Shown: positions 12,121-21,942 of the stretch, in pieces
Position numbering within the stretch: the first letter of the stretch is position 1
Layout of the letters: every line of letters begins with the position of its first letter
Assembly: GCA_000469685.2 (NCBI GenBank)
Contig: LS997565.1
Coordinates: forward strand, 20,977,240-21,041,239
DNA from: Haemonchus contortus
Taxonomy: Eukaryota > Nematoda > Chromadorea > Rhabditida > Trichostrongylidae
Direction: 5' to 3'
DNA length: 64,000 nucleotides
Made by a program: the position numbers and the translations under genes
Notes under the pieces: model-generated
Told to the model about the DNA's origin: nothing
The model's database searches: none
What the model saw: only the letters and a program-made list of their open reading frames with translations

Positions 12121-12398
12121 TAGCCAGGTGGGGTGTGGTGCGTTAGGAACGAAATGGTCGCGTCGCGGTAAGAGGGGCGTCGCGCGCGAAGGAATGTAGC
12201 AGGATGCAGCAGTAGGTAAGAATTACAAAAACAAAAGTACTAATAGTAGAATTATGCATAAAATAATGATCGCATATCGATTGAGCTGTATGAAGAACGC
12301 TAGAGCTGTAATAATGACGAATGAGTGGTCCGCGACAGCCGCGTGCGGCGAATCGATTACCCAAAATCGTTCCTAACGCCCGTCTCCCTAGCCAGGTG
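12121..12398 (+). mobile_element. Mutator-like MITE, copy 1, with target-site duplication
   Basis: The element is 12131-12388 (258 bp), flanked by direct repeats TAGCCAGGTG at 12121-12130 and 12389-12398. It begins GGGTGTGGTGCGTTAGGAAC and ends with the inverted GTTCCTAACGCCCGTCTCCC, giving imperfect terminal inverted repeats built around GCGTTAGGAACGA. TIRs that start GGG plus a 9-10 bp duplication fit the Mutator (MULE) superfamily. It has no coding capacity, so it needed a transposase in trans. It is about the same length as the copies at 31769 and 52142. Confidence 0.85.
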
Positions 12399-12399
12399 T

Positions 12400-15300
12400 A
12401 GTCACGGCATTCGGGTGCGGAGTCATTTGGACAGCTCGTCCAATTACCCACTCCATGCAATTTTCGTCGTTACATTCTCGCCCAACCCCTAATTTTCCCT
12501 TTTTTCTGAAGTCTTTTATTTCTCTCAACGAGCCGATTTGCGCGCCTTCCTCGTCCTCTTCTGCCCTATCCAGAATAGACGTACTCGGGAACTGGAGAAC
12601 GGTGCCTTTGCTGATTATCTTTTACATTTTGCACCTTCTTCTTAGTGGTAACTACTTCAATTACTTTACTCCCTCCCATCAAAGCTAGTTCCTTCCTTTC
12701 TATGTCCATCCTTATCTTCCATATTTCTTCTTCCGATGATATTATTTGCGGCTAGTAGATAAAAGCCCATAATATTGAAACCGGCGAGCCTAGTAGGACC
12801 TGAGGCGGTTTTGACGTTATTGACAGATCGAGTTATGAAATTCGCAGTGAAACCCCCTTAGGAGCCAAGGCTCGTTCCTTCTAATCTCTGAAACCGCACA
12901 TAAATTGACGTCAATTCCAAGTGCCAGTTTTTAAGAGACTCCTACGCTCATCGGATACCATTAAGATGCAGTGGCCCTCCCAGATGAATTACCATGACTG
13001 AATGGGCAAATCTCCTCCATTATCTCCAACCACTCCCCGGGTCACCTCGCCACAAATGCCATGTTGTTTCTCTGACGCCTTGTTCGAGAGGGTCCACTAT
13101 TGAGCTAGCCGGTCCACATCTCTACTTTAGATATTATTCATCTGTTCATCAATGCAACTCGATAGTAATGACCAACTGCCCTTGAGGGTTGTCCCTCAAA
13201 CCAGAACCTGCCGAGAATCCAGATAATCATTCCACTGAATTATAATCTCCACGGAAATTGGCCTTATGAGTAATGGGTCACTTTAACGGGCGAGGATGGA
13301 ATTATTTCACAATGGTCCGTGGTTTCTATGCCCTTTTCGCTATTACGCAGCTGCCTATGGCTTTATTCTGGTTCAGAATTCGTGCGAAGCTCCAGAACAA
13401 GGACATCAAATTCAAATCTGACGTCCTTGTTCGTCTGTACAATTGGTGGCAAAATGAAATTTAATCTGTTTACATTTGTCGAAGTAACTTTCTATTTCGA
13501 TCCGGTGATTTCTCTGTAATCCGTCGTAGACCATCTTGCCGATTTCTTGTCATTGTCCTCGAAAGAGTCAAGGAGTAGATATGGCTTACCCTAAACGAAC
13601 TGAGAAGCGACATCACGGAAATCTGAGAGGGGTAATCGGCAAAAAATAGTCAGTGGGCTAACACATCTGAAATGGAGAGAATTCCATCGAGTTTAAGTGA
13701 AGGCAATACACTCAGTAAGAAGAAATTGCTTCTGTTTGAAGGTTCCTCAATTACGAACTGCATACTTTATTATTCAGTTCGTTTGCGACATGCCATGCCT
13801 ACACCTTCTAGATGGGTGAGTCGCGATCAAGAACCAATTAGTAGGTCCCTGAAATATTGCTGAAAAAGAGGATACTCGCAGTCTGAGTTAAGAGCATTGC
13901 CACTCAAAGAGGAGCGCCTGGAAGTGCAGTGAAGCAAAGCTGGTGAGCTGTTTGGGAAAGGAGAGGTAGGAGAATAAATGAAGAGAACGAGCCGGCTCAA
14001 TCTGTCTGTCTTGTTGTTTCCTAACAGTAATTGAGTCGTATGGAGGAGCTCGAACGTCTGAGAGTGAAGTCATTTAAACCTTTATCGAACCAATGGAATA
14101 AACGCCTACGAAAGGGCTATTGTTAGGTTCCACAGCTCATATCAAGCCGTTCAGTCAGCCCTCTTTTCCGCCACTTGATCAACACTTCGATTTCCCAAGT
14201 CTGTTTCATAATCCAGTAATTGTTCCTTCTTAAGGATGAGCTGCCGCAGAACAGGGCATCTTTCTTGTTTTTCTTTGAGTTTTTCTTCTAAAAGCCAAGT
14301 CAATCGGGATACCCATTCCAACGCCATCAATTGGCTTTCTCATCTGTCCGCTCCACCGCATTGTTAGGTAGTGTCGGAACACTATTCAGGGTAAGTCGTT
14401 TGCCCGAAGAACGAGAAGAAACGGCACAATCGGCCATTGTTCACCACTCTCCTAAGAGAAGCCGACGAGGACCACTACTTATTGGTTCAATACCTGGTTC
14501 ATTTGATGGATAGAATGAAGTCCTGCATGGGGTAGGTGTCGTCCCTCGTATGTCATTAAAGTTCATTCCGCACTTGTCTGCTTTGAGAGACCCTGTCGTG
14601 CAGCTTGACAAATCGATCTGTTCCCAAGGGTTACTTGCCAGCCGAAATAAACAACTTCAGTGCAATGCAGGGTTATTTTCTCCACCCCCATCTCGCTGTT
14701 CATCACAAGGTTTCGTCCGTCCATCTGAGGTGCTCAACGCAATCGATATGCTCCCCCGAAATGTCATTCTACACCTTCACTTTGCCTTTTTTCACCGGTC
14801 TCCTCCTGCGTCTGCTTCTACGCTATGTTATCATTGCATTCATCTCTTTCCTCCCCCACTTTTAAATTACAATGACGATGTAACAGGACAGGAAAAATGG
14901 AGCCACATGACTCTCCCAAGCCGCACATAATGTTGACTTTTTTTATAATTCAAAGAGCACAAAAGCTTTACACAGCTCTAGCCCCTCATAGAAATAGCTC
15001 CATTATATCTGAAGTCTAGTTTATAAGTCTCTTTGTGCAGGCTATAGTGATTGTATCTTCACTCGATAGTAGATCTCTTGATTTTCAAGGGAATTATAAA
15101 ATTTTAGAGTAGCTTGGCTGAAGATATACATTTTCCGGATAACTTTTGCGAGTTTTTAGGTTACCAGAAAGAAATCGAATATAAGCCCAGCCAAACCATA
15201 TGCATTTATTTGTTTTCTGTTTTTTCTCTCATCAGCTCTACATACTTCTCATTCATGCTCACAATCATCTTCAGAGCCCTATCGGTTTCTCTGAGTTTTC

Positions 15301-17430
15301 GATTTTTCTTGGGAGGAAAAAGACGGTTTCTTCAGAGCGAATCGGTGGCCGGATACACATTCCATCATTGACGATATAATACCCATAAATTTTCGAGGAA
15401 ATCCTGTTCATAGTGGCGATAAATTATAGTATGTACTTGATGACCCGGACTCGCAGGCATCATAGGCTGTGCCTGTGATGCCTGTGCCTTCCTTTGAATT
15501 ATTGTCGCTCCGTGGTACATCAATATCTTGATAGTTTTTCTATGAAACTATCCAAAATCCTCGTTATCCTTTCAGTTGTTTACTTCCTAGTTCAATCTTT
15601 GCGCTCCCAAGCCAACGTTTTGAGCGTTCTCTTTTACCTGCTTGCAATACGATCTCACTTTCAGCACATACGGCAGTGCAACGACCCTCTCATATCTTTT
15701 AATTGAAAGGGTATTTCGGGTGCGACAGCGGCAGGTGATCTGACCAGTTGTACTACCCGTTTTCGTCAGTTGAGAACTTGAACATGACGATGAGCGATTC
15801 GGCCTTTAGCATATCCAACATTCCTTCAGAAGTCAGTTGATTGATGGCGGTGCCGGTCTTGCCAAAATATGTGGATTACTTACAATTAGACCAGTTATGA
15901 TTTCTTTGCAAGTGGCTTTCCCATCGTTCTACGTCCGGAACACGAAAAAATGACAAAAGAGGGGGTCTGACATGTGATTCAGTGGTAGAAAGGGCATGTA
16001 TCTAGGTCTCCAAGCAGACATAATTAACGAGCGCATAATTAGTGTTCACAGAAGCACTGGAAACTCGGTCAAGTCAGTTCCGAAAGCTATGGGAAGAAAG
16101 TTTTTCTTCTTGACGGACTTGAATAATGGTTTCTTGCTAAGCAACTCTCTTCTATCCCATTCCACACTGTTAGCCGTTCCTAAAATTAAGTTCACCAGAT
16201 TACTTACTTCCTCGATGAGCTTTTCTTGGTATATTCTATCGAATGAACTTTTTTGGTTGAGTAAACACGTCTGTGATGAAATTCTAGTAACAAGGCAGAA
16301 GCCGTTGTCCGTGGGGAAGACGGAGGATGGGGAAGGGGAGGGGGGGGGGGGGGGTTGGGGAGGGGGCTGCACCTGTACGCTCTCCATCATTTCTCCTTAT
16401 ACAACACTCGGTCTTTGCATGACATCTGTGGTCAGGTTCTGACCTTGATGCTTCCCTTTTCCCTTGCGGCTAGATTTTTTCAAGGAAGCTATTCATACAT
16501 GTGAGAAAATCTGTGGGCTTTCTCAGTGTTTTCGCGATTCTCACGAACCCTCGGTCGGGAAGGTTTGTGTAGGTCTTCTCTTTGCATTGAACAGTTTGCA
16601 CGAGTAATTTGTGGGTGGATGCATCTTAAGAAGAACCTAAGAAAGTGATATATAAAAGGCCGTCAAGAATAAGACGACTAACATAAATCGTGAAACTGCC
16701 AAAAAGCGAGAATTTAGGGCGAAGTTTACCCACCCACTACGTAACCACCTTGTAGTCTTAGCTATCGCAGTAAACTTGATCAGAAGTTAATCATCGAGCG
16801 ATTATGATGATTGAAGAAACCCCGTGAGCAAAGTGGCAGGGATATATCCATGAATTCAGTCTGGCTGCCTCAGACAGCCTATTGAGCACAAGAGTAACCG
16901 CTGTGTCAACTATTTTCATTAGATCTGCTGAACACATGCGGAACTTTATGTATGCGTTGGGCTTAGATTGTTTGATGTAAGATTTGAGTAAATCGAATCG
17001 GTCGGCGGAGCTTTGGTTTTCGTTGTACATCAACCCAGCCCGCTTCTCATTAACCTTCGACCATTAGTTCCGCCGGTACCTGACGAGTTCTCTGTCTACA
17101 GTTTTGTTAAATAGAAATAATACTCAACCTCCCTCTGCTCGGCCAGACCTTATCCTCAAAGTCGTTCATCTAATCGAGAATATCAAGGCATGTGCAGGGG
17201 TTTTTCCAAGATACTCACTTTTAAGGGAGGTTTGGAACTGAATAGAAAGATGCATATGCTTGGGCAGGAAGACCCGTTTGATTCCACTAGGGACGCCTAG
17301 GTATAATAATCGGTGAGACATTCTTGAAACTTACAGTCGCTGGCGTTCTTATACCACCTCGTTCAAAACCAACAGTGAGGAAAGAGACCTCACTTGACCT
17401 CTTTCCGACCGTTTCTTTTGATTTCTTCTT
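12400..17430. other. No recognisable gene over about 5 kb
   Basis: Many short ORFs occur but none has a recognised domain. Small structures: inverted 14 nt arms with one mismatch around 13400-13425 (GAACAAGGAC...GTCCTTGTTC), a compact hairpin at 15454-15484 (CAGGCATCA...TGATGCCTG) and a long G run near 16338-16362. I cannot support a gene here. Confidence 0.4.
16332..16370 (+). repeat. Poly-G tract
   Basis: A run of about 17 G sits within a longer G-rich stretch (GGGGAGGGG...GGTTGGGGAGGGGG). It could form a G-quadruplex, and its exact length may be unreliable in an assembly. It creates the glycine- and proline-rich chance frames on the two strands. Confidence 0.9.
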
Positions 17431-17434
17431 TTGT

Positions 17435-17675
17435 GGCGAACCGGATCGGTATCCGCCTAGGCCAACCAGACCTTCATCTCCTCGGGGTCGGTGAATTGGT
17501 ACCAGATTCATCTGGGAGGATAAAAGCACTGACTTGTACGGCTGGCCGCCGCAAAGTCATTGTATAGGCCACATATGCACTCATTACGCCACTACGATTC
17601 TGATGGGAGTCGAGTGCGGGGCGCATACCTCAGACAGGATTGATTGACGCCGAAAACTTTATCCTTACTTTACCG
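17435..17675 (+). mobile_element. tRNA-derived SINE, 5'-truncated
   Basis: Contains the SINE body: CCGGATCGGTATCCGCC, TGGTACCAGATTCATCTGGG, AAAGTCATTGTATAGGCCAC and GAGTGCGGGGCGCAT, ending ACTTTATCC. The tRNA-like head with the A box is absent, as expected for incomplete reverse transcription or later loss. Confidence 0.8.
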
Positions 17676-17679
17676 TTAT

Positions 17680-19020
17680 GGCGAACCTCCTCCTACATGC
17701 CCTTCTGAATTCGAATCCCGTTAAATACAGCTTCTCTACTGCTTCTTGGCATGCAAGTGCTCCTATTGGTCTGCCAAACCAGTCTTGCAGAAATATCTGG
17801 GAAAAATTAGATTTCTGAGGTGGGGAGTGGGGATGGAAGAAAAGTATAAGAGTAATGCCGTTACTAAAGGGAGAAGATAGAGATATATGTCGCCTTTGTT
17901 AATATCAGCCGTTGAATTACTTATTAGTATAACACTTCCAACACAGAATTGATCCACCAATTTAGTGGTCTACTCCTTTCAGCCCCTGGCTGTCAATTTG
18001 TTCTGATTGCAGGTTTGTTTTCAAGGCGGCTGTTCTTGTTTTTCACTTTCATACTCGTTCTGATTGATGAATGCCCCGTATTATGAGCTAATTTAGAATA
18101 ATTAACATTCGAGTTTTTGCCTCTTGCTTACAGCAGCAATGATAAAGCAAAGCATTCTGGGAGGTTTTTGGATTTTTGCATCTTTCAGAGCAAAGAGAAG
18201 GAGAGGGTTTCGAAGGAGGGGCAAAAGAAACCAGCAGCCCTCAGAATTCTTGATAAGCTCTCAATGCTCCAGGGTTCTTCTTTGAGGCAGGCATATTTCT
18301 GCTTTGAGTTGATGTGGTCCGCCTTTGGCCAATTCATCGGAGTTGTTTTCTTGGCATCGGGCCCAGCCCCTTCTCGATCAGTGCAGTGTTTCCATTGAGC
18401 TTTGCCCTTTATCTCGAAAACAGCACGGGTTACACAACAGAGTGGGTTCCATGGGACTCAACAAAGTCTGTTTGCCTTTTTTTCGATTTGAAACAGCTTC
18501 CTCACTTCCCTTCCCCCTGCGCCCTTTCGTGAGTAGTCGGACCCGACCATGAACTTCTTCCAGACAGCGCATTGATGAACAATTTGTTGATCTTTTTTCC
18601 AGGATTTTGTCTTGTCGAATCATCGCCAAGCGAATGGTCTAGTTTTCTTCTTCATTCCATCAAACATTGTCTTAGTCTTTCATTGCTTGTCTCCGTCAGA
18701 CGATTCGTCACAATCGATCAGCGCCAAACATCTCCACATCAGTCTTTCTTTCTTCATCGACAACCAACATTCATACAACTTGTTCCCTTGTTTTTTCTAT
18801 TTCATTATGGCCAATTTAAATTGGTCAATAGACAAGGTTTAATGGTTAAATTGACTATATAAGGCCCTACCACAACTGTCTATTTACCGCAGTTGTTTAT
18901 GTACCACCATGTCACTACATTAATAACCGGAGGCGGTACATGAAATCATACGGTAAGTTTGTAATTTCCACTTTCTCTCATTGCCGAACGTTCGCCATGG
19001 CAAAACGGTACTGTGGGAAG
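17680..19020. other. No recognisable gene
   Basis: Several overlapping short ORFs between 18100 and 18860 have no recognised motif. I found neither splice-bounded coding structure nor a known repeat. Confidence 0.4.
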
Positions 19021-19023
19021 CAC

Positions 19024-19192
19024 TAAATCAGCTCCTTAGGCCAGATCAGAAGGGCGAGGAACTCATATGCTTTAGATAAATAAGGGAATAAGCCTCTCCT
19101 TTAGAGCAATACTCTTATACTCGTACAGGTCCCCTTATTTATCTAAACCGTATGAGATCTTAGCCCTTCTGCTGGCCTAAGGAGCTGATTTA
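19024..19192. mobile_element. Foldback (hairpin) element
   Basis: Two inverted arms of about 62 bp, 19024-19087 and 19131-19192, are separated by a spacer of about 43 bp. The outer ends are TAAATCAGCTCCTTAGGCC and its complement. The arms differ at a few positions (for example GAGGAACTCATATG against CATATGAGATCTTAG-type changes). The outermost TA could be a TA target duplication. It is too short to encode anything, and is best described as a foldback MITE of unknown superfamily. Confidence 0.7.
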
Positions 19193-19193
19193 G

Positions 19194-19281
19194 AGGTCTC
19201 ATTTATTATACTCCTACTCGGCACCTTTAGAACATTCCTCTTGTATAGGTCTCATTTGTCTAACTCCTATTCGGGAATTCG
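19194..19281 (+). repeat. Short tandem duplication
   Basis: AGGTCTCATTT...ACTCCTA(C/T)TCGG occurs twice, at about 19195-19222 and 19246-19273, with a spacer of about 23 bp. It lies directly next to the foldback element. Confidence 0.55.
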
Positions 19282-19926
19282 GAGGATGATCGACAAAGTG
19301 AAAGTATTCAGCTGCCTTTGAGTCAGACGCTTGTAACATTAATCTAGAGCCTAACTCCATTCCTGTGGGTAATCAAGGGAGAAGCTGCGGTAGGGAGTCC
19401 ACTGGGGGATGACATAAGGATGCCCTCAACCTCATGACCGAATTCCATCCCATACATTTGTTATCCTATGAACACGAAATGATTAGAGGCTACTATTCCA
19501 CTCATCTTGAACAACAAGACTTGAAATTCTCCTGGAAGGACATTGAAGAAGTTCCTGGGTTTTGCTTTTCCTGCCATTTTCTGCCATGTAATTTTACGCG
19601 GGTGACAAAGCAGGTATTCCCGAGAAGGCGGTATTTTCAAAGAGTAAAACTATATGTATCTAACTAGAATAGGTTGCTGGTTGCCGAGGTTTTTTACCAG
19701 TTATTATAACTCACTACCATCCAATACACCTTTTCCACTTCGTACTGCTGTCAGTGAGCTACACACATAGGTGTAAATGGTACCCTGCAAATATCCACTC
19801 CCAGTAACGTTGTCACAGCTGAAAAGAAAAGACGAAATAGGTCGTACCTGCCAAATAAAAACTAGAAACTTAAAATCGTTTGTTTTTGCTTCTGCCTCGA
19901 GGTTGGTAGGTGGAAATATTTATTTT

Positions 19927-19961
19927 GGCCGACGTTTCGACGGACTCGTCGTTTTCAAAGG
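19927..19961 (-). ncRNA. Hammerhead-ribozyme-like motif of the Penelope element (minus copy)
   Basis: Inverted, identical counterpart of the motif at 21793-21827, at the equivalent place in the other arm. Both copies keep the same departure from the hammerhead core, so the change is ancestral to the pair. Confidence 0.45.
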
Positions 19962-20198
19962 CCTGAAAGTGGTTCAAAGCTTCTTGACTGCACGCTACCC
20001 CACCAAGCGCCTCTTCCACTCTAGCGTTTCTGACGTTTTATCAGGAATGTACGAAAAATGACCGAAATCCAAAAGATAAGCTCACCTTACTTCCACCGCG
20101 AAGTGTAGCTACGCTACACGGTCAGTACATTAGTAGCGAATGATCTTAATCTGCTGTCCTTATGCAATAACATTATTGCGGATCAGCACGTTCGCGGA

Positions 20199-20937
20199 TT
20201 ATGGAACAAACTCGCAGTGTTGCATAAATGGCAAGAGATCATTTGTGATAGTCACACACTCCTTTCGGTTGTTCATATCTGGATTTCTAGCTAAAATCCA
20301 GAATGCTTCCAACGCCTTCCTCGACGATATTTCCGTTTCGCGAGCCAATATCGTGCATTTGATGTTAAAGTCGTTTCCACCATGCTGCTCCACTCTGTGC
20401 TTCCCTAACGGAGTTAACACATTACTGCGCCGTTTACCAGCAAGATGCTCTTTTATTCGTACTGATAAAGCTCTTCCGGTTTCCCCTATGTAGCTTGAAT
20501 TACATGCCTCACACTGAATCTGATAAATTACGCCTACAGAAGCGCAATCTCCATCTTTTCCGTTTGGACATGTAACGCAACCCTCTGTCAGGCACTGCTT
20601 GTCGTAGAGTCTGTTCCTCACAAGTTGGCGTTTGATGTTATCAGGCGGAATGTTAACCAGAATAACATCATCGCTCAACTGTGCTCGAACAATACACCGT
20701 TGTACTGCAGCAGATACCTTGTCAGAGATGAATGGTAAACATAGGGGAAGTTTGTTTTGGCGCGAAGTGTTTCTCCTGTCAACGTGGGGTCTTCCAATGT
20801 TACCATGTGGTACCGCATAGCCATTCGACCGAGCTATGGCTGAAGCTAATCGTCTTGATTCTTCACGTTCGGTTACACCACTGCACATGCGCGTAGCTGT
20901 CCTATACATATTCCTGATAACAGCGCGTTTGGCTATA
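20199..20937 (-). CDS. GIY-YIG endonuclease domain, Penelope-like, minus copy (5'-truncated)
   Basis: This is the C-terminal part of a Penelope-like polyprotein. The open frame formally runs to an ATG at 20996, but the first roughly 18 codons read antisense through the other copy and are fortuitous; element-derived sequence starts near 20937 (YRIAKRAVIRNMYRTATR). A linker follows, then a cysteine-rich stretch (CLTEGCVTC then CEAC), then the endonuclease core VGVIYQIQCEACNSSYIGET, in which VIYQIQC stands where the family has the GIY block and SSYIGET where it has YIG. The catalytic-type arginine follows in GRALSVRIKEHL. It ends LLPFMQHCEFVP then stop. The domain nicks DNA at the insertion site in this family. 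The frame is intact, but the RT is missing, so no autonomous element is encoded. Confidence 0.85.
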
Positions 20938-20939
20938 CG

Positions 20940-21515
20940 GTACCACATGGTAACATTGGAAGACCCCACGTTGACAGGAGAAACACTTCGCGCCAAAACA
21001 AACTTCCCCTATGTTTACCATTCATCTCTGACAAGGTATCTGCTGCAGTACAACGGTGTATTGTTCGAGCACAGTTGAGCGATGATGTTATTCTGGTTAA
21101 CATTCCGCCTGATAACATCAAACGCCAACTTGTGAGGAACAGACTCTACGACAAGCAGTGCCTGACAGAGGGTTGCGTTACATGTCCAAACGGAAAAGAT
21201 GGAGATTGCGCTTCTGTAGGCGTAATTTATCAGATTCAGTGTGAGGCATGTAATTCAAGCTACATAGGGGAAACCGGAAGAGCTTTATCAGTACGAATAA
21301 AAGAGCATCTTGCTGGTAAACGGCGCAGTAATGTGTTAACTCCGTTAGGGAAGCACAGAGTGGAGCAGCATGGTGGAAACGACTTTAACATCAAATGCAC
21401 GATATTGGCTCGCGAAACGGAAATATCGTCGAGGAAGGCGTTGGAAGCATTCTGGATTTTAGCTAGAAATCCAGATATGAAACAACCGAAAGGAGTGTGT
21501 GACTATCACAAATGA
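20940..21515 (+). pseudogene. GIY-YIG endonuclease domain, Penelope-like, + copy (frameshifted)
   Basis: The frame is open from the truncation point (VPHGNIGRPHVDRRNTSRQ) through the same Cys-rich region and GIY-YIG core as the minus copy. Near 21480 this copy has one extra A (ATATGAAACAACC against ATATGAACAACC in the other arm). The frame therefore changes after RNPDM, ends KQPKGVCDYHK and stops early. The first internal ATG is at 21075, but the true reading frame started upstream in the lost 5' part. Not expected to be functional. Confidence 0.85.
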
Positions 21516-21792
21516 TCTCTTGCCATTCATGCAACACTGCGAGTTTGTTCCATAATCCGCGAACGTGCTGATCCGCAATAATGTTATTGCATAAGGACAG
21601 CAGATTAAGATCATTCGCTACTAATGTACTGACCGTGTAGCGTAGCTACACTTCGCGGTGGAAGTAAGGTGAGCTTATCTTTTGGATTTCGGTCATTTTT
21701 CGTACATTCCTGATAAAACGTCAGAAACGCTAGAGTGGAAGAGGCGCTTGGTGGGGTAGCGTGCAGTCAAGAAGCTTTGAACCACTTTCAGG

Positions 21793-21827
21793 CCTTTGAA
21801 AACGACGAGTCCGTCGAAACGTCGGCC
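21793..21827 (+). ncRNA. Hammerhead-ribozyme-like motif of the Penelope element (+ copy)
   Basis: TTTGAAAACGACGAGTCCGT at 21795-21814 followed by CGAAACGTCGGCC. GACG pairs with CGTC around an AGTC loop and is followed by the GAAAC-type core expected after stem II of a hammerhead ribozyme. The upstream core CTGANGA appears as TTGAAAA, so the motif is degenerate and may not cleave. Penelope-like elements are known to carry hammerhead motifs near their ends. Confidence 0.45.
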
Positions 21828-21942
21828 AAAATAAATATTTCCACCTACCAACCTCGAGGCAGAAGCAAAAACAAACGATTTCAAGAACAACAGACATGCC
21901 GAGGTTCAAAGATGAGAGAACATGGAATCTACTAGAAACTTA

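Larger units (their letters stand above)
19861..21942. mobile_element. Penelope-like element insertion: inverted pair of truncated copies with TSD
   Basis: The inserted DNA is 19873-21930. It is flanked by the direct repeat ACTAGAAACTTA (19861-19872 and 21931-21942), read as a 12 bp target-site duplication. Inside are a minus-strand copy (19873-20937) and a + strand copy (20938-21930) of the 3' part of a Penelope-like element. 19873-20815 and 20938-21881 are near-identical inverted arms of about 943 bp, separated by 122 bp that belong to the longer minus copy. The + copy has 49 bp of extra 3' sequence (21882-21930). Each copy encodes a GIY-YIG endonuclease domain, which defines canonical Penelope elements. 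No reverse transcriptase remains, so this is a 5'-truncated, non-autonomous insertion. Arm identity suggests it is young. Confidence 0.9.

Noticed and set aside
16046..16442. Proline- and glycine-rich ORFs
   Set aside because: They are created by the poly-G tract at 16332-16370.
20632..21078. Short + and minus ORFs around the centre of the Penelope palindrome
   Set aside because: They read the GIY-YIG sequence antisense or out of frame. Duplicated ORFs such as the 62-residue pair reflect the inverted repeat only.
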